Below, piece by piece: positions 25,805 to 36,400 of a DNA stretch of 64,000 bases; the stretch's first letter is position 1, and every line of letters starts with the position of its first letter. The DNA is taken from positions 677,487 through 741,486 of the forward strand of contig VZSR01000690.1 in NCBI GenBank assembly GCA_013398615.1. Reading direction: 5' to 3'. A program made the position numbers and the translations under genes. This DNA comes from Brachypodius melanocephalos (Eukaryota > Chordata > Aves > Passeriformes > Pycnonotidae). Below the pieces are notes generated by a model. It was not told the origin of the DNA. It was given only the letters and a program-made list of their open reading frames with translations, and searched no databases.

Positions 25805-27533
25805 AAACCCAGCATTTCCAGGGTTCATGATTCCTCTCTGCACTCTCTTCAGTGCTGCACAGAACCCACCATCTATGGGAAATTGTTTCAGAGTAGTTCC
25901 CACCAAGTCACCAAACCCTCCTGACAAACACAGTTTTCTCAAATTCTGCATGGCAACTCTTTTGAATAAAAAAGATTATGCTCCTTGGGAGGTCCACTAA
26001 TGTGATAGATATCTACCTGAGGGGTTAGGAAAGATGGATGGCCCTCATATCCTCCAGAGGGTAAGCCAAAAAGTCTACATTTAAATACACGCATTATAAA
26101 AAGTGAATATACACATCTGTACACAATCAAACCTACAGTAAGGAGAGATCTGGAGCTGATCAGGAAGAGAATATGTCTATATAGGTAGTCAGATCAGAGC
26201 CTCAGAGCAAGGATCTTTGTGTCCATCATGCCTCTTGAAGAGAGGCATAAGGACTAAATTCCACACTTTGTGGTAAAGGCCGGGGTGAATGTAGGATTAA
26301 GTATAAGAGGGATAAATCTATACTTCCTGCATCCTAAGCCATCTTAAGCATAAAGTTGTTAGGTATTGGGCATGGAGATATTCTCCTTTCATATCTGAGG
26401 ATCCATTCCTTTAATTTCATAAACTGTACCATGGACTTGTGCAGAAATACTTGGGTTATGCAAAATAATTGGAGTTAAGAATACACTACTTCAGTCTCTA
26501 CACTGATTTCCAGTAAATTGTCATCAATCCTACAGTATGTGCAGAGATGACTTAGCAATTAGATCATGCTAGTAGCACAAAAAAAAATCAATAAGGAGGC
26601 CTTGTCATTCTAATAATTCTTTAGTTTTTAGATATTTATGCAATCTGATTATAAACATGTTATCTGGCGAAGTTGAGTTCCTGGCTCTTATTTAGGAATC
26701 AGTATATATGATCCAATTTTCAAACGCTGAGCTGTAAGAAACGCTCACTAACTTTTCTAGAAAGTATTTTCTGTTTATAGCTTTACAAACCAATTACATC
26801 AATGTGCCTAAATACAGATGCAGCAGCTTGATTTTAGACCCGAATTTATTTTGATTTTAAATCTTCAAGTTGCCTGAAAAATAAAGCTATTACCTACATG
26901 TCTATTGACCACAGAAAAAGAAATATAGACTGATTTTCTCGAGGCATCCCAAGCTTTACTATGTTACTCATGGAAACAGTCCATTTATATATGCTGCTGA
27001 GCCAAACACAAAATGGCTGACTTAAATTCTCACTGGAAGAGCAATTATTACTGTGAAAAATGTTCCAGGATTTCATCAGATGTGCTGGATAAAATGAGAA
27101 GACATGATTTCCACAATACCCCTAACGGAGTGGTAGAGTGAACACACGACCAAGGCAGGAATACTAGAGGACTGAAACCAGTGTGCTGGTACTGCGGGGT
27201 GCAGGGGATGAAGGTTAGCTATCAAGCTCCCTCAGCTCCACACAGACTTCATCAGAGCACTGGGTTTGAAGGCAGAAGACAATAAGACCATGCTCATTAG
27301 AGATGAGCTTAGGGGCAGCATACCATGTTTGGGGATGAAATCAATAGCCCAGCTGAAGTGCACCTACGCCAGTGCACACGGTATGTGTAACAAACAAGAG
27401 AAACTGGAGGCCATCATGCAGTGGGAAAGCTATGATGTAGTTTCCATCACGGAAATGAAGTGGGATAACTCACAAGACTGGAGTGCTGTAATTCATGGCT
27501 ACGACTACTTCAGAAGGTGGAATCTTCGACAGG

Positions 27534-28602
27534 TAAACAACTGGCTGTACAGCTAGACCCAGAGATTTTAGGTGAATGAAGTTAAATCCAGTTGGCAGCC
27601 AGTCACTAGTGGTGTTCCCTGGGTCTCAGTTATAGGGCTGGTCCTTTTAAAAATAGTTATTGATCATCTGGATGAGGGTATAGGGTGTACTCTCAGTAAA
27701 TTTGCAAGAAACATCAAATTGGATGGAAGTGTTGATCTGCAGATAGACAATTCAATCAATGGGCTGAGGGTATAGAGTGTACCCTCAGTAAATTTGCAAG
27801 AAACATCAAATTGGGTGGAAGTGTTGATCTGCAGATAGACAACTCAATCAATGGGCTGAGGAAAACAGCATGAGGTTCAATAAAGGGGAAGTGCTGAGTC
27901 CTGCATTTGTGTCCCAGCAAGCCCAAGCAGCGCTGCAAGCCTGGGGAAGAGTGGCTCAAGAGCTGTTCAGCAGTAAGTGACCTGAGGGTGATCAGTATGA
28001 GCCAGCAGTGTGCCCAGATGGCCAAGAGGATCAATGGCATTCTGGCCTCTATGAAGAACAGTGTGGCCAGCAGGAGTAGGGCAGAGATCCCCCTCCTGTA
28101 CTTAGCATTGGTGAGGCCATACCTCAAGTACTGTGTTCTGGGCCTCTCACTTTAGAAAGGACATTGAGGTGCTGGAGCATCTCCCAGGAAGGGCAACAAG
28201 ACTTGGTGAAAGGTCTGGAAAACGTGTCTTATGGCTGAGGGGCTGGGTTTGTTGAGAAGAGGGGCTCAGGAGGGACCTCACTGCTCTCTATAACTACCTG
28301 AAAGGAGGTTGTAGTGAGGTGGGGGCCAGTCTCATCTACTGTGCCTCCAGTGGAAATGTCCTTAAGATGAAACAGATGAGATTCAGATTAGATATTAGAA
28401 AAAGGGTGGTCAGGCATTGGAAAAGGTTGCCCAGGGCTGTGGTGGAGTCACCATCCCTGGAGGTGTTTAAGAATTATCTGGATCTGGCACTGGTGTTGTT
28501 TAGTAAACTGATGTTTAGTGGTTTAGGGGTTACAGTGATAGTGAGGGTAGATAGCTGGACTTGGGGATCTTAAATGTCTCTTCCAACCTTGATGATTCTA
28601 TC
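27534..28602 (+). mobile_element. CR1 LINE 3' copy nested in the host CR1
   Basis: A 5'-truncated CR1 starting within the reverse-transcriptase region (taaacaactggctgtacagc) and running to the 3' end (gtctcttccaaccttgatga, then ttctat). The flanks share acagg (27529-27533 and 28603-28607), consistent with a short target duplication. The host CR1 reads straight on after it. It contains an internal 92-bp tandem duplication (27674-27857). Confidence 0.8.
27674..27857 (+). repeat. 92-bp tandem duplication inside the nested CR1
   Basis: Copy 1 is 27674-27765 and copy 2 is 27766-27857. They differ at only about five bases (for example tagggtgtactct against tagagtgtaccct). The boundary is the shared motif gggctgagg. 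The duplication postdates the CR1 insertion or was present in its source copy. Confidence 0.9.
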
Positions 28603-29923
28603 ACAGGCAGGGAAAAGGAAGTCATGGTGTGGCTTTGTACATTAAGGAGTCTTTCAGCTTTCTACCAAGGATAATGATGACAATGTTGAGTATCTATGGG
28701 TAAGAATCAGGGGGAAGGCCAACAAGGCAAACATCCTCATGGGAGTCTGTTGATGAACTATTCTGTAAGCATCTGGCTGATGTTTCACAATTGCTAGCCC
28801 TTGTTCTTGTGGGAGATTAACTTGTGGGATGTCTGCTGCTCCACTCAACACAGTGGAGAGCAGGCAGTCTAGGAGGTTTCTTGAGTGTGTGGAAGAGAAC
28901 TTCCAGACACAACTGGTAAATGAGCTTAGCAAGGGAGGTACCCTGCTACACCTGCTTTTTACAAACCGAAAAGGGCTGGTGGGAAATGTGCTGGTCAGGT
29001 GACATTTTTGGCACAGTGACCATGATGTAATAGAGTATTCAATTCTTGGTGAAGTAAAAAAGGGGTCAACAAAACCTCTACCTTGGACTTCAGGAGGGTG
29101 GACTTTGCCCTGCTCAGGACACTAGTTCAGAGAGTCACCTAGGAAACAATCCTTAATAAGAAGGGGGTCCAGGAAAGTTGGACATACTTTAAAAAGGAAG
29201 TCCTAAAGGTTTAGGAAAACGCCCTCCCTGTGTGCCCAAAGATGAACTGGGGAAAAAGACCAACAGGAAGCTTTCACTAGAACTTGGGTTTATGACCTTT
29301 GAAAGAAGTGGCAGTCAACTCAGGAAGGGTATCTGAATGTCCTTATGCCATGTAGAAAGAAAATTAGAAAGGTGAAAGCTCAGCTAGAACTTAATCTGGC
29401 CACGGCTGTAAAAGATAATAGAAATGCTTTCATAAATACATGAACAACAAAAGGAGGGCCAATGAAAATCACCATTCTCTATTGGATGCAAAGGGATCAT
29501 AGTCATTAAGGACAAGGAAAAGGCTGAGGTACCTAATGCCCTCTTTGCATCATTCTTTAACAGTAAGATCAGTTATCCTCATGGCAACCAGCTCCCTAAG
29601 GTGGTAGACAGAGACGGGAAGTAGAATTGATTCCCTGTAATCCAAGAGGAAGCAGTCAGGGACCTGCTGAGTCACTTCGATAATCACAAGTCTCTGGGAC
29701 CAGATGGGATCCATCCTAGCTGATGAGGAAGTTGTCAGAAGAGCTGCTCTCCACTATTAATTATCAGCCCTGGCTAACTGGGGAGGCCCCAGGTGACTGG
29801 AAGCTGGCCAATGTGATGCCCATCCCTAAGAAGGCCAAAAGGAGGACCCAGGAAACCACAGGGCTGTCAGCCTGACCTTGATGCCTAGCATGATTATGGA
29901 ACTTATCATCTTGAGTGTGATCA

Positions 29924-30464
29924 TGATGCCAGTTTCAGTTTTGCCTCTTTTTTTTTAAATTAAACTATGTTCTCTGTATTCTTTATACATATATTTATAA
30001 CTCTGTAGCCTATTGTACTACTAGTTAGTTTTCCCAGTAATTTTCCATGGCCTTTTCCCAGTCTGGAAGGCAAAACAAATTCCAGAGTTCCAAGGCCTGA
30101 GAGATGCAAAACCCCCATGCTCTCTTGGTTCTTCCTGAGAACCAAGGCCAAGAACAACTCTTTGAGACACATTCTTATGGACAAAGCACAGGTAGTACTA
30201 AGGCGGGGGTTGTGGGGGTGGTCCAGAGAAGGGGCTTGACCTGGGAGGAAATTGAATCAGCACTTGTTCTCCTAAATGGTGCTTTTTACCAATTATTCTC
30301 ATTTCCTAAAACTTATAAATATGTACTCATCCCTGTAGGGGTGGGCTTTTGTGGACATCTTTCAAAAACTGCCTCTAAAAACCTTCAAATAAAGATCAAC
30401 TCTTATATTACCTCCTTACTAAAATCATCTCGAGTTTCATTTCCAGGTTAGGAAAAAGGCAACA
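29924..30464 (+). mobile_element. solo LTR, family A copy 3, inserted in CR1
   Basis: A 541-bp LTR starting TGATGCCAG and ending AAAGGCAACA, with a perfect 4-bp duplication atca (29920-29923 and 30465-30468). Removing it rejoins CR1 sequence (cttgagtgtgatcacacaac). AATAAA is at 30388-30393. It is the sister of the LTRs at 300 and 23204. It is antisense to ITGA9. Confidence 0.92.
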
Positions 30465-31870
30465 ATCACACAACACAGACAGGACAACCGGAGGACTGGT
30501 TGCCAGCATAGGTTTAGAAGGGGCAGGCCCTGCCTAACCAGCCTGATCTCCTTTCATGACCAGGTGAGCCATCTGGTGGATGTGGGGAAGGCTGTGCATG
30601 TTGTCTGCCTGGACTTCCACAAAGCCTCTGACACCATCTCCCACAACATTCTCCTGGAGAAGCTGGCAGCCCATGGTTTGGAGAGGTACACTCTTTGCTG
30701 GGTTAAGAACTGGCTGGATGGGTGGTGAATGGTGCTGCATCCAGTTGGTGGCCAGTCACTACTGCGGTTCCCCAGGTCTCCACTATTGAGATCAGTCCTG
30801 TTAAATATAATTATTGATGATCTGACAAGTGGATCAAGTGCACTCAATAAGTTTGTGGACAATACTGAGTTGGGTGCAAGTGTTGATCTGCTAGAGGGTA
30901 GGAGAGCTCTGCATATGGATCTGGACAGGCTGGATCGATGGGTCGAGGACAACGGTATGAGTTTTAACAAGACCAATGCTGGGTCCTGCACCTTGATCAC
31001 AACAATCCTGTGCAGTGGTACAGGCTGGGGAAGATTGTAAACCAAACTTTTCCAGCTGAAGAAAAGTACAGGGTAATTCATCGATTTCACTGAGTGGAAG
31101 ACTCTGGGCTAGCTCATGATTAGCACATTGCCACTAGTCAAGCAATCTAAGCCAAATGCATTCATTTGTCCACTATTTCAGCTGACCAAACTCATCAAGA
31201 GCAAAAGAGACACCACTGAAGGGATGGCAGAGGGAAGAATATAAATTGCTTTCAGCAATCCCTCTCCAACCAAAGGGAAAACAATTGCAATTAGGCAGGT
31301 AGGGTGGCTCATGATCTCTGCAAAAATAAGCAAAAGATCATTTGGGAGCTTGCTCTGCCAAGGAGGAAGGAGTTTCATATGGAACATGGCAATTAGATTG
31401 ATTCCTGCAGTCTCCCAAGGACTTCCAATATGCCTAGGTATAGTTCAATTAATCTTCAAATGTACTACCTACCCAACTACTGACACTGTACTAAGTTACT
31501 CAGCTACATCAGTAAACTGAATCGCCCTTGCCTTCAAGACAGGAGCATCCCAACTCCTGACCAATGCCTAGGAATGCAGTAGTTGGCATAGGTTAAAACC
31601 ACGTAAAGAGCCAATTCAACAGCTTGACAGAATAAAGATGTCATTTTAATGCCAAGAAATGTCATGGGCACAGCTCAGCTTGCAGACAGTGACGTGACAT
31701 AACTCAAGAAGTAATACAGAGATCTCTGCTCTGGAGAAGACACTGCGGACAAACCTGGACAACGCTGTGTGTATGGACACTGCATTTCCTCCTGTCTAGA
31801 TCTGTCATTTCATTGTTCTCAGAATGAGATTGCGGTGCATGTGCATATTTTAAAATATAGAATGGCATTA

Positions 31871-32195
31871 TGTTGCCCTTAGTTTTTTATGTTTTTACTT
31901 TGCCTTCTAATGTTATGCTTTGCCTTCTGATGTTTACAGAACTTGGAGCTCAGATTCTCACACTTTCTCTTGTAAACAGAGAATGTTTTCATATTTTCTC
32001 CTCTAGGAGGAGTTTCTTGAGTGATGGTGATATTCACCAACGAGACTGAAGAGGTGGCAACACCTTTGACCAATCTCTTGTCCTTTTGTCCAGTTGTATA
32101 TAAGTTAAAATCAAAATAATAAAAAAAAAAAGAAGAGCATTCCTGCTAACCTCGAACCTTGTCCCTGCCTCATCCTTTCATGTCCTATTGCAACA
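31871..32195 (+). mobile_element. solo LTR, 325 bp, perfect 6-bp duplication
   Basis: It starts TGTTGCCC and ends TTGCAACA, flanked by gcatta on both sides (31865-31870 and 32196-32201). CCAAT is at 32070-32074, TATATAAG at 32097-32104 and AATAAA at 32118-32123. A 6-bp duplication fits ERVK-type (beta/alpharetrovirus-like) integration. The perfect flanks and intact signals suggest it is among the younger insertions here. It is antisense to ITGA9. Confidence 0.93.
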
Positions 32196-32404
32196 GCATT
32201 ATTTGTGCAGCAAACCAAAAATCACTAATGTGTTCATAAATCATCTCCATGAAAATTCTTCTATACTCTCTCATGCCTGCCAACCAAGCTAATTTATTTA
32301 CTTAACCAGCTTTTCAAACACAAGTATTTCAAAAAACAGACCTCTGCTTTTAAAAGGCTTGGTTCATCCAAAATACAAGCAGTCTCATTCACCCAGGAGT
32401 GCAG

Positions 32405-32444
32405 AGGGCAGGGCAGGGCAGGGCAGGGCAGGGCAGGGCAGGGC
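32405..32444 (+). repeat. GGGCA pentamer microsatellite, left of gap
   Basis: About eight GGGCA units before the N run. It is G-rich on the plus strand and capable of G-quadruplex formation. Confidence 0.95.
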
Positions 32445-32705
32445 NNNNNNNNNNNNNNNNNNNNNNNNNNNNNNNNNNNNNNNNNNNNNNNNNNNNNNNN
32501 NNNNNNNNNNNNNNNNNNNNNNNNNNNNNNNNNNNNNNNNNNNNNNNNNNNNNNNNNNNNNNNNNNNNNNNNNNNNNNNNNNNNNNNNNNNNNNNNNNNN
32601 NNNNNNNNNNNNNNNNNNNNNNNNNNNNNNNNNNNNNNNNNNNNNNNNNNNNNNNNNNNNNNNNNNNNNNNNNNNNNNNNNNNNNNNNNNNNNNNNNNNN
32701 NNNNN
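32445..32705. other. assembly gap, 261 N
   Basis: A run of N between a GGGCA repeat and an AAGGG repeat. Frames drawn across it are meaningless. Confidence 0.99.
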
Positions 32706-32739
32706 AAGGGAAGGGAAGGGAAGGGAAGGGAAGGGAAGG
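32706..32739 (+). repeat. AAGGG pentamer microsatellite, right of gap
   Basis: About seven AAGGG units after the N run. It differs from the left-hand unit, so the array changes motif inside the gap. Confidence 0.95.
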
Positions 32740-33257
32740 GGAAATAAAAGTATCCTATTTTAGCATGGCATGTCCTACAATAACAGCAGGAGCAGGTTTC
32801 CCTTGCCAAATGACTGGATGTGTGAAGTCCTCAAGAAAAGAGGAGAGTTAATTCAGGCAAATTTTTTGTTCTTCTGCCCATTGTTCTCCCCTCAGACAGT
32901 TCCCATGTCCCATTCTGCATTTACAAAGGCTTAACCAGGAAAGCAGACCAGGACGAAGTCTTTCAATGGAACCTCTTACATTAAGGGAAGAACCAGACGG
33001 AATAGGACCATTCTCATCTTTCTCTCCCCAGCACAAACACCCTGAAACAAGAAAGTGAACTCACTTTGTGCTGTCCAGCCTTGGAGGCACAAGCTTTAGT
33101 ATGTCACTGAGCACCACTGAAGTTAGCAACAGTAGAGATTGTACAAAAAGGCTACTGTGTGCAAACAACCCAGAGCTTGGCAATCCACTTTAAGAGCCAC
33201 CTCTGCTGTAAGTTCAACCACAGGCCTTCTTGGGAAATAATGTAGTCCAAATCTGAC

Positions 33258-33413
33258 CTGATTCCTTTGTGCTATCTTTTGTCCTTTCTTCCAGCGAAGA
33301 ATGGGCTTTAGATCAGCTAGTTCTTTGTCTTCTTTTCCTCTTTCTATCACATGTTCCCCAAGACTGTATGAAGCTTCAAACACAATTGGAGAGATGACGT
33401 CCTTGACTCTTTT
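33258..33413 (-). CDS. ITGA9: ITGA9 internal exon, end of the thigh domain
   Basis: This exon encodes 52 residues of integrin alpha-9, the alpha chain that pairs with beta-1 at the cell surface and binds tenascin-C, osteopontin, VCAM-1 and similar ligands. The minus-strand reading begins KRVKDVISPIVFEASYSL and ends KKGQKIAQRNQ. From memory of the human protein this is the close of the thigh domain, roughly residue 570 to 620. The acceptor is a pyrimidine-rich tract ending tgtacag and the donor is CAG|gtcaga. The length is 156 nt, exactly 52 codons, with phase 0 at both ends. The next exon, 21867-21943, continues with TVFERNC as expected. The middle (IERGKEDKELADL) diverges from human, as expected of a surface loop. 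Integrin alpha-4 is the closest paralogue, but the motif run favours alpha-9. Confidence 0.95.
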
Positions 33414-36400
33414 CTGTACAAGAAGACAAACAGATATTTCAACTATGCATATAGCCAAGCAAGTTTCTATCTACAACAATGATACATTCAATTAAACTAG
33501 ATCATGTAATTAAATATGCAATTAAACCAGATTCAGCACTGCAGACAGATTTCTTTACTTCCTTTATCTTTCTCCAGGTCAAACAGGAATAAGCACATTA
33601 CAATGAACAAGTCCGAAGTTTAAAAAAAAAATTAAAAGTTATTCTTTTGGGACCTACTCTTCAACACACAGAAGCAGTGGAATATTTTGCCCACCTATAA
33701 ATCAAGTGGTTCTCAATAAAAATATTTTCTTAAAAATTAAAAAAAAAAATAAAAGAAAGCAATTAAATTATTCCTGCAGAAGCAAAAAGCAAATAATCTT
33801 AATATCTGGGGTTTTGAAATCCTGAACTTTGACTGAGATCACCTCCAGAGAGCTCCATTCATTAAAAGAACAGAAAACTCCATCTTCCCTTGTTGTTTTG
33901 CAGTATCAGTGAAATGAATGGATGAGTAGAAGTACTAATGTGGCTATAAAATAAGATTGCAGACATGCAGGGGCAAGAAAATCCACCTTCTAGTATGTTT
34001 CTCAAAGTGAAATTTATAGTTTCCCCCATTCCCAGCACAGTAACACTTTCAGTTTGTAAAAGAAGCAAGTTTTTCAATTTCTTTATTTGCTTAGTGTAGG
34101 CTTCATACCAGATATATAGAATGGTGCTGTATTATTTGGCTGATGGGACAAAAGAATTGCCTTTTTTTCTTGCTGGAGCCCAAGCCACAAAATTCATACC
34201 ATTTGTCACAACATGCAATGCTTAGATCCAGATTACTGTGCCAGGACAAAGTGCTCATTGTGCTCTGCTCAGTCCTGACTTCCAAAATCAAATTTATCAG
34301 AAAACTTAAGTGCAAATGCTCTACCTTTTCATACGCAAACATTCCTCTTAAATTTTAGTTACCTAAAAACATAGCATTAATTCAGCGCAGATGAACTTGA
34401 GGCAATAAATAAATCCCATAAGTAAGCACATCAAACCTTCAAATGGGCCAGCTCTCAACTTTGCCTTGCGCTGGTTAGTGGGTTTCTCTGAACACAGCCT
34501 GCCAACTACAAGAAGCAATTGAGATGCAATGCCATTAAAATTACTTCTTTCAGATGTGGGAAACCTAGGTACTAACTGGCTTTCAGACCACCATGTTTGA
34601 TCTGTTTCAAGACAACCATTTGCTCTCTCAATACGCTGCCTGTCCACAGATCTCTGAAGTCAAAGATTAATGGCTAACCAAATTCCCAAATCATGGGTTA
34701 GTTGGATGAATAATAGCAAATATCAGGCTGGGTGACATTTACCCTCCTGCACCTTCGGCCAGCCCTTAAATTCCCTATCCTAATACGAATGTCTGCCAGT
34801 ACTCTGAAGTTTAGACTGTACATTTCTTGGAGTGATTTGTGCTTTCTTGGTAAAGAACACTGATCAACAACAGACATAGCAGCAGTGGTGATAGCTTGAC
34901 CTCTTCCCAGTCCCATATTAAGGACTGTGGATGATCTGCAGCACTGTTAATCCTCTCAGCAGAAGAGACACTCATACCTGCAGCCTCTTCCTCTGGGTAG
35001 GGTGGGATTAGTACCATACCGAGACTACTAAATAACACTACAGCTCACAGAAGCTGCTAGCTTTGCTCTTCCAGAAAATAAAGTCTATTAACTTAAGTTA
35101 GGATTGTTATCAGCCTACGTGAAGACTTTGTAATACAGACAAGACTATAAAAGAGCATGCCATACAGCAACAGTCAAACACAAATCATCAGGCAAATTCC
35201 CACCTAATCCAACTATGTAACCAACTAGGTAAACACAAAAATAAAAATGTACACACCTACCATTTTTGTAACTTTATTACTGCAGTATGGTAAGAATAAG
35301 TACTTAATCACTTCTACGGGTCTTAATATGGTCTTGTAGGGTTCAGTCCAATACCCTTTAAAGTCAAAAGGTAAGTTTCCTATTGACTTTGATGAATGTT
35401 GGAGTGTACCTTTATTGTTTGCTGGTGTTCTGCTTGATTTTAGTGGTGAAATTGTGACTTCTCCATCACCACAGCCCTGGGAAATACATTTCACATACCC
35501 ATTTATCTTTAAGCAAGGATAAAATTATGAATGCTGCCCAGTTATTAATTTTGCCACATGTTCTCTTCTGCTCACAATCCTTCAAAAATTAAGGCAACAG
35601 TCTGTGGCATTTGTCATCAGTAAGACAGAGACAAGATAGTTCTGTCTCACAGGTACACCACAGACTGTCTGGCATGTGAATACATAAAGAGAATAATTAA
35701 TATTTGGCCAAGCACAATCTGGAGAAGTACTATTTTAGACTGGAAATACGATCAATTTCTTTCTCTTTCAGTCTACCCAAATGTATTGCTTCCTGTGCTG
35801 AATCATATACTGATGACACAGCCCACAGATTCCTTTTAAGTATTCCTGATTTCTAAGAGGAAGTCAAAAGATTCAATAAGAATAAAATTTGAGACAGACT
35901 GAAAAATCCTTCAAGTCAAGGAAATTGTACATTTTTTGAGTAAGTTGCGTGACCCTAATGAACTGGATTTATCAACGGATATTCCACAAACAGCTTTTAC
36001 ATGTAATCACTGTTTGACAGCACAAGGCTGCTATGCTATGGAACTGGTATAGGCTAAAGACATTTCCAAGCCCTGAAAAAACAAACCTGGCAAATCATAG
36101 CATATGGACAGCACAACTTCAGTAATTGAAAAAAAAGCTTGAAGGACACTACAATGAGTGTAATGTATACAAGGAGGTCAAATTATGAGCAGAAACAACT
36201 ATGCAACTAAGGTTCAGTGAGTAACAGTAAGTTAATTTAAGTAGTAAATACTTAATCTGTACAGACTGGAGTCACTGAATTGGTGCAAGTTTTCACTATG
36301 CCTGAATTGGAAAGCTTATCCTACCCAATGTGATAATAAAGGCTTGCTATCTCCTCTTACAGAACAATCGCCTCAAAGAAATTTTTGAATGTTGTGGCAG

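Larger units (their letters stand above)
27123..31037 (+). mobile_element. CR1 LINE (host element), long ORF2 remnant, twice interrupted
   Basis: A long CR1 copy spanning most of ORF2. The endonuclease start is recognisable at about 27340-27530 (frame with QLKCTYASAHGMCNKQEKLE). It resumes at 28608 (GVALYIKESF) and runs through the linker region to the reverse transcriptase at 30469-31037 (cctggacttccacaaagcct and following). Two insertions split it: a younger CR1 (27534-28602) and an LTR (29924-30464). Excising both restores a continuous CR1. It is full of stops and indels and so dead. It stops at about 31037, roughly 900 bp before the normal CR1 3' end, which is the opposite of the usual 5' truncation. 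It is antisense to ITGA9. Confidence 0.85.
21944..33257 (-). other. ITGA9 intron, 11.3 kb, repeat-rich
   Basis: An intron between the thigh exon and the genu exon. About 5 kb of it is transposon: LTRs at 23204-23737, 29924-30464 and 31871-32195, and the CR1 nest at 27123-31037. It also holds an AT microsatellite (25395-25440), two short tandem duplications, and an assembly gap (32445-32705) flanked by pentamer repeats. The stretches 21944-22843, 23738-25394, 25805-27122, 31038-31864 and 32740-33257 show no recognised feature. Confidence 0.9.

Noticed and set aside
30534..31090. Frames of 68-178 codons on both strands
   Set aside because: They are shadows of decayed CR1 reverse transcriptase, not genes.
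32294..32851. Long frames on both strands across the N run
   Set aside because: They consist mostly of unknown bases and pentamer repeat.
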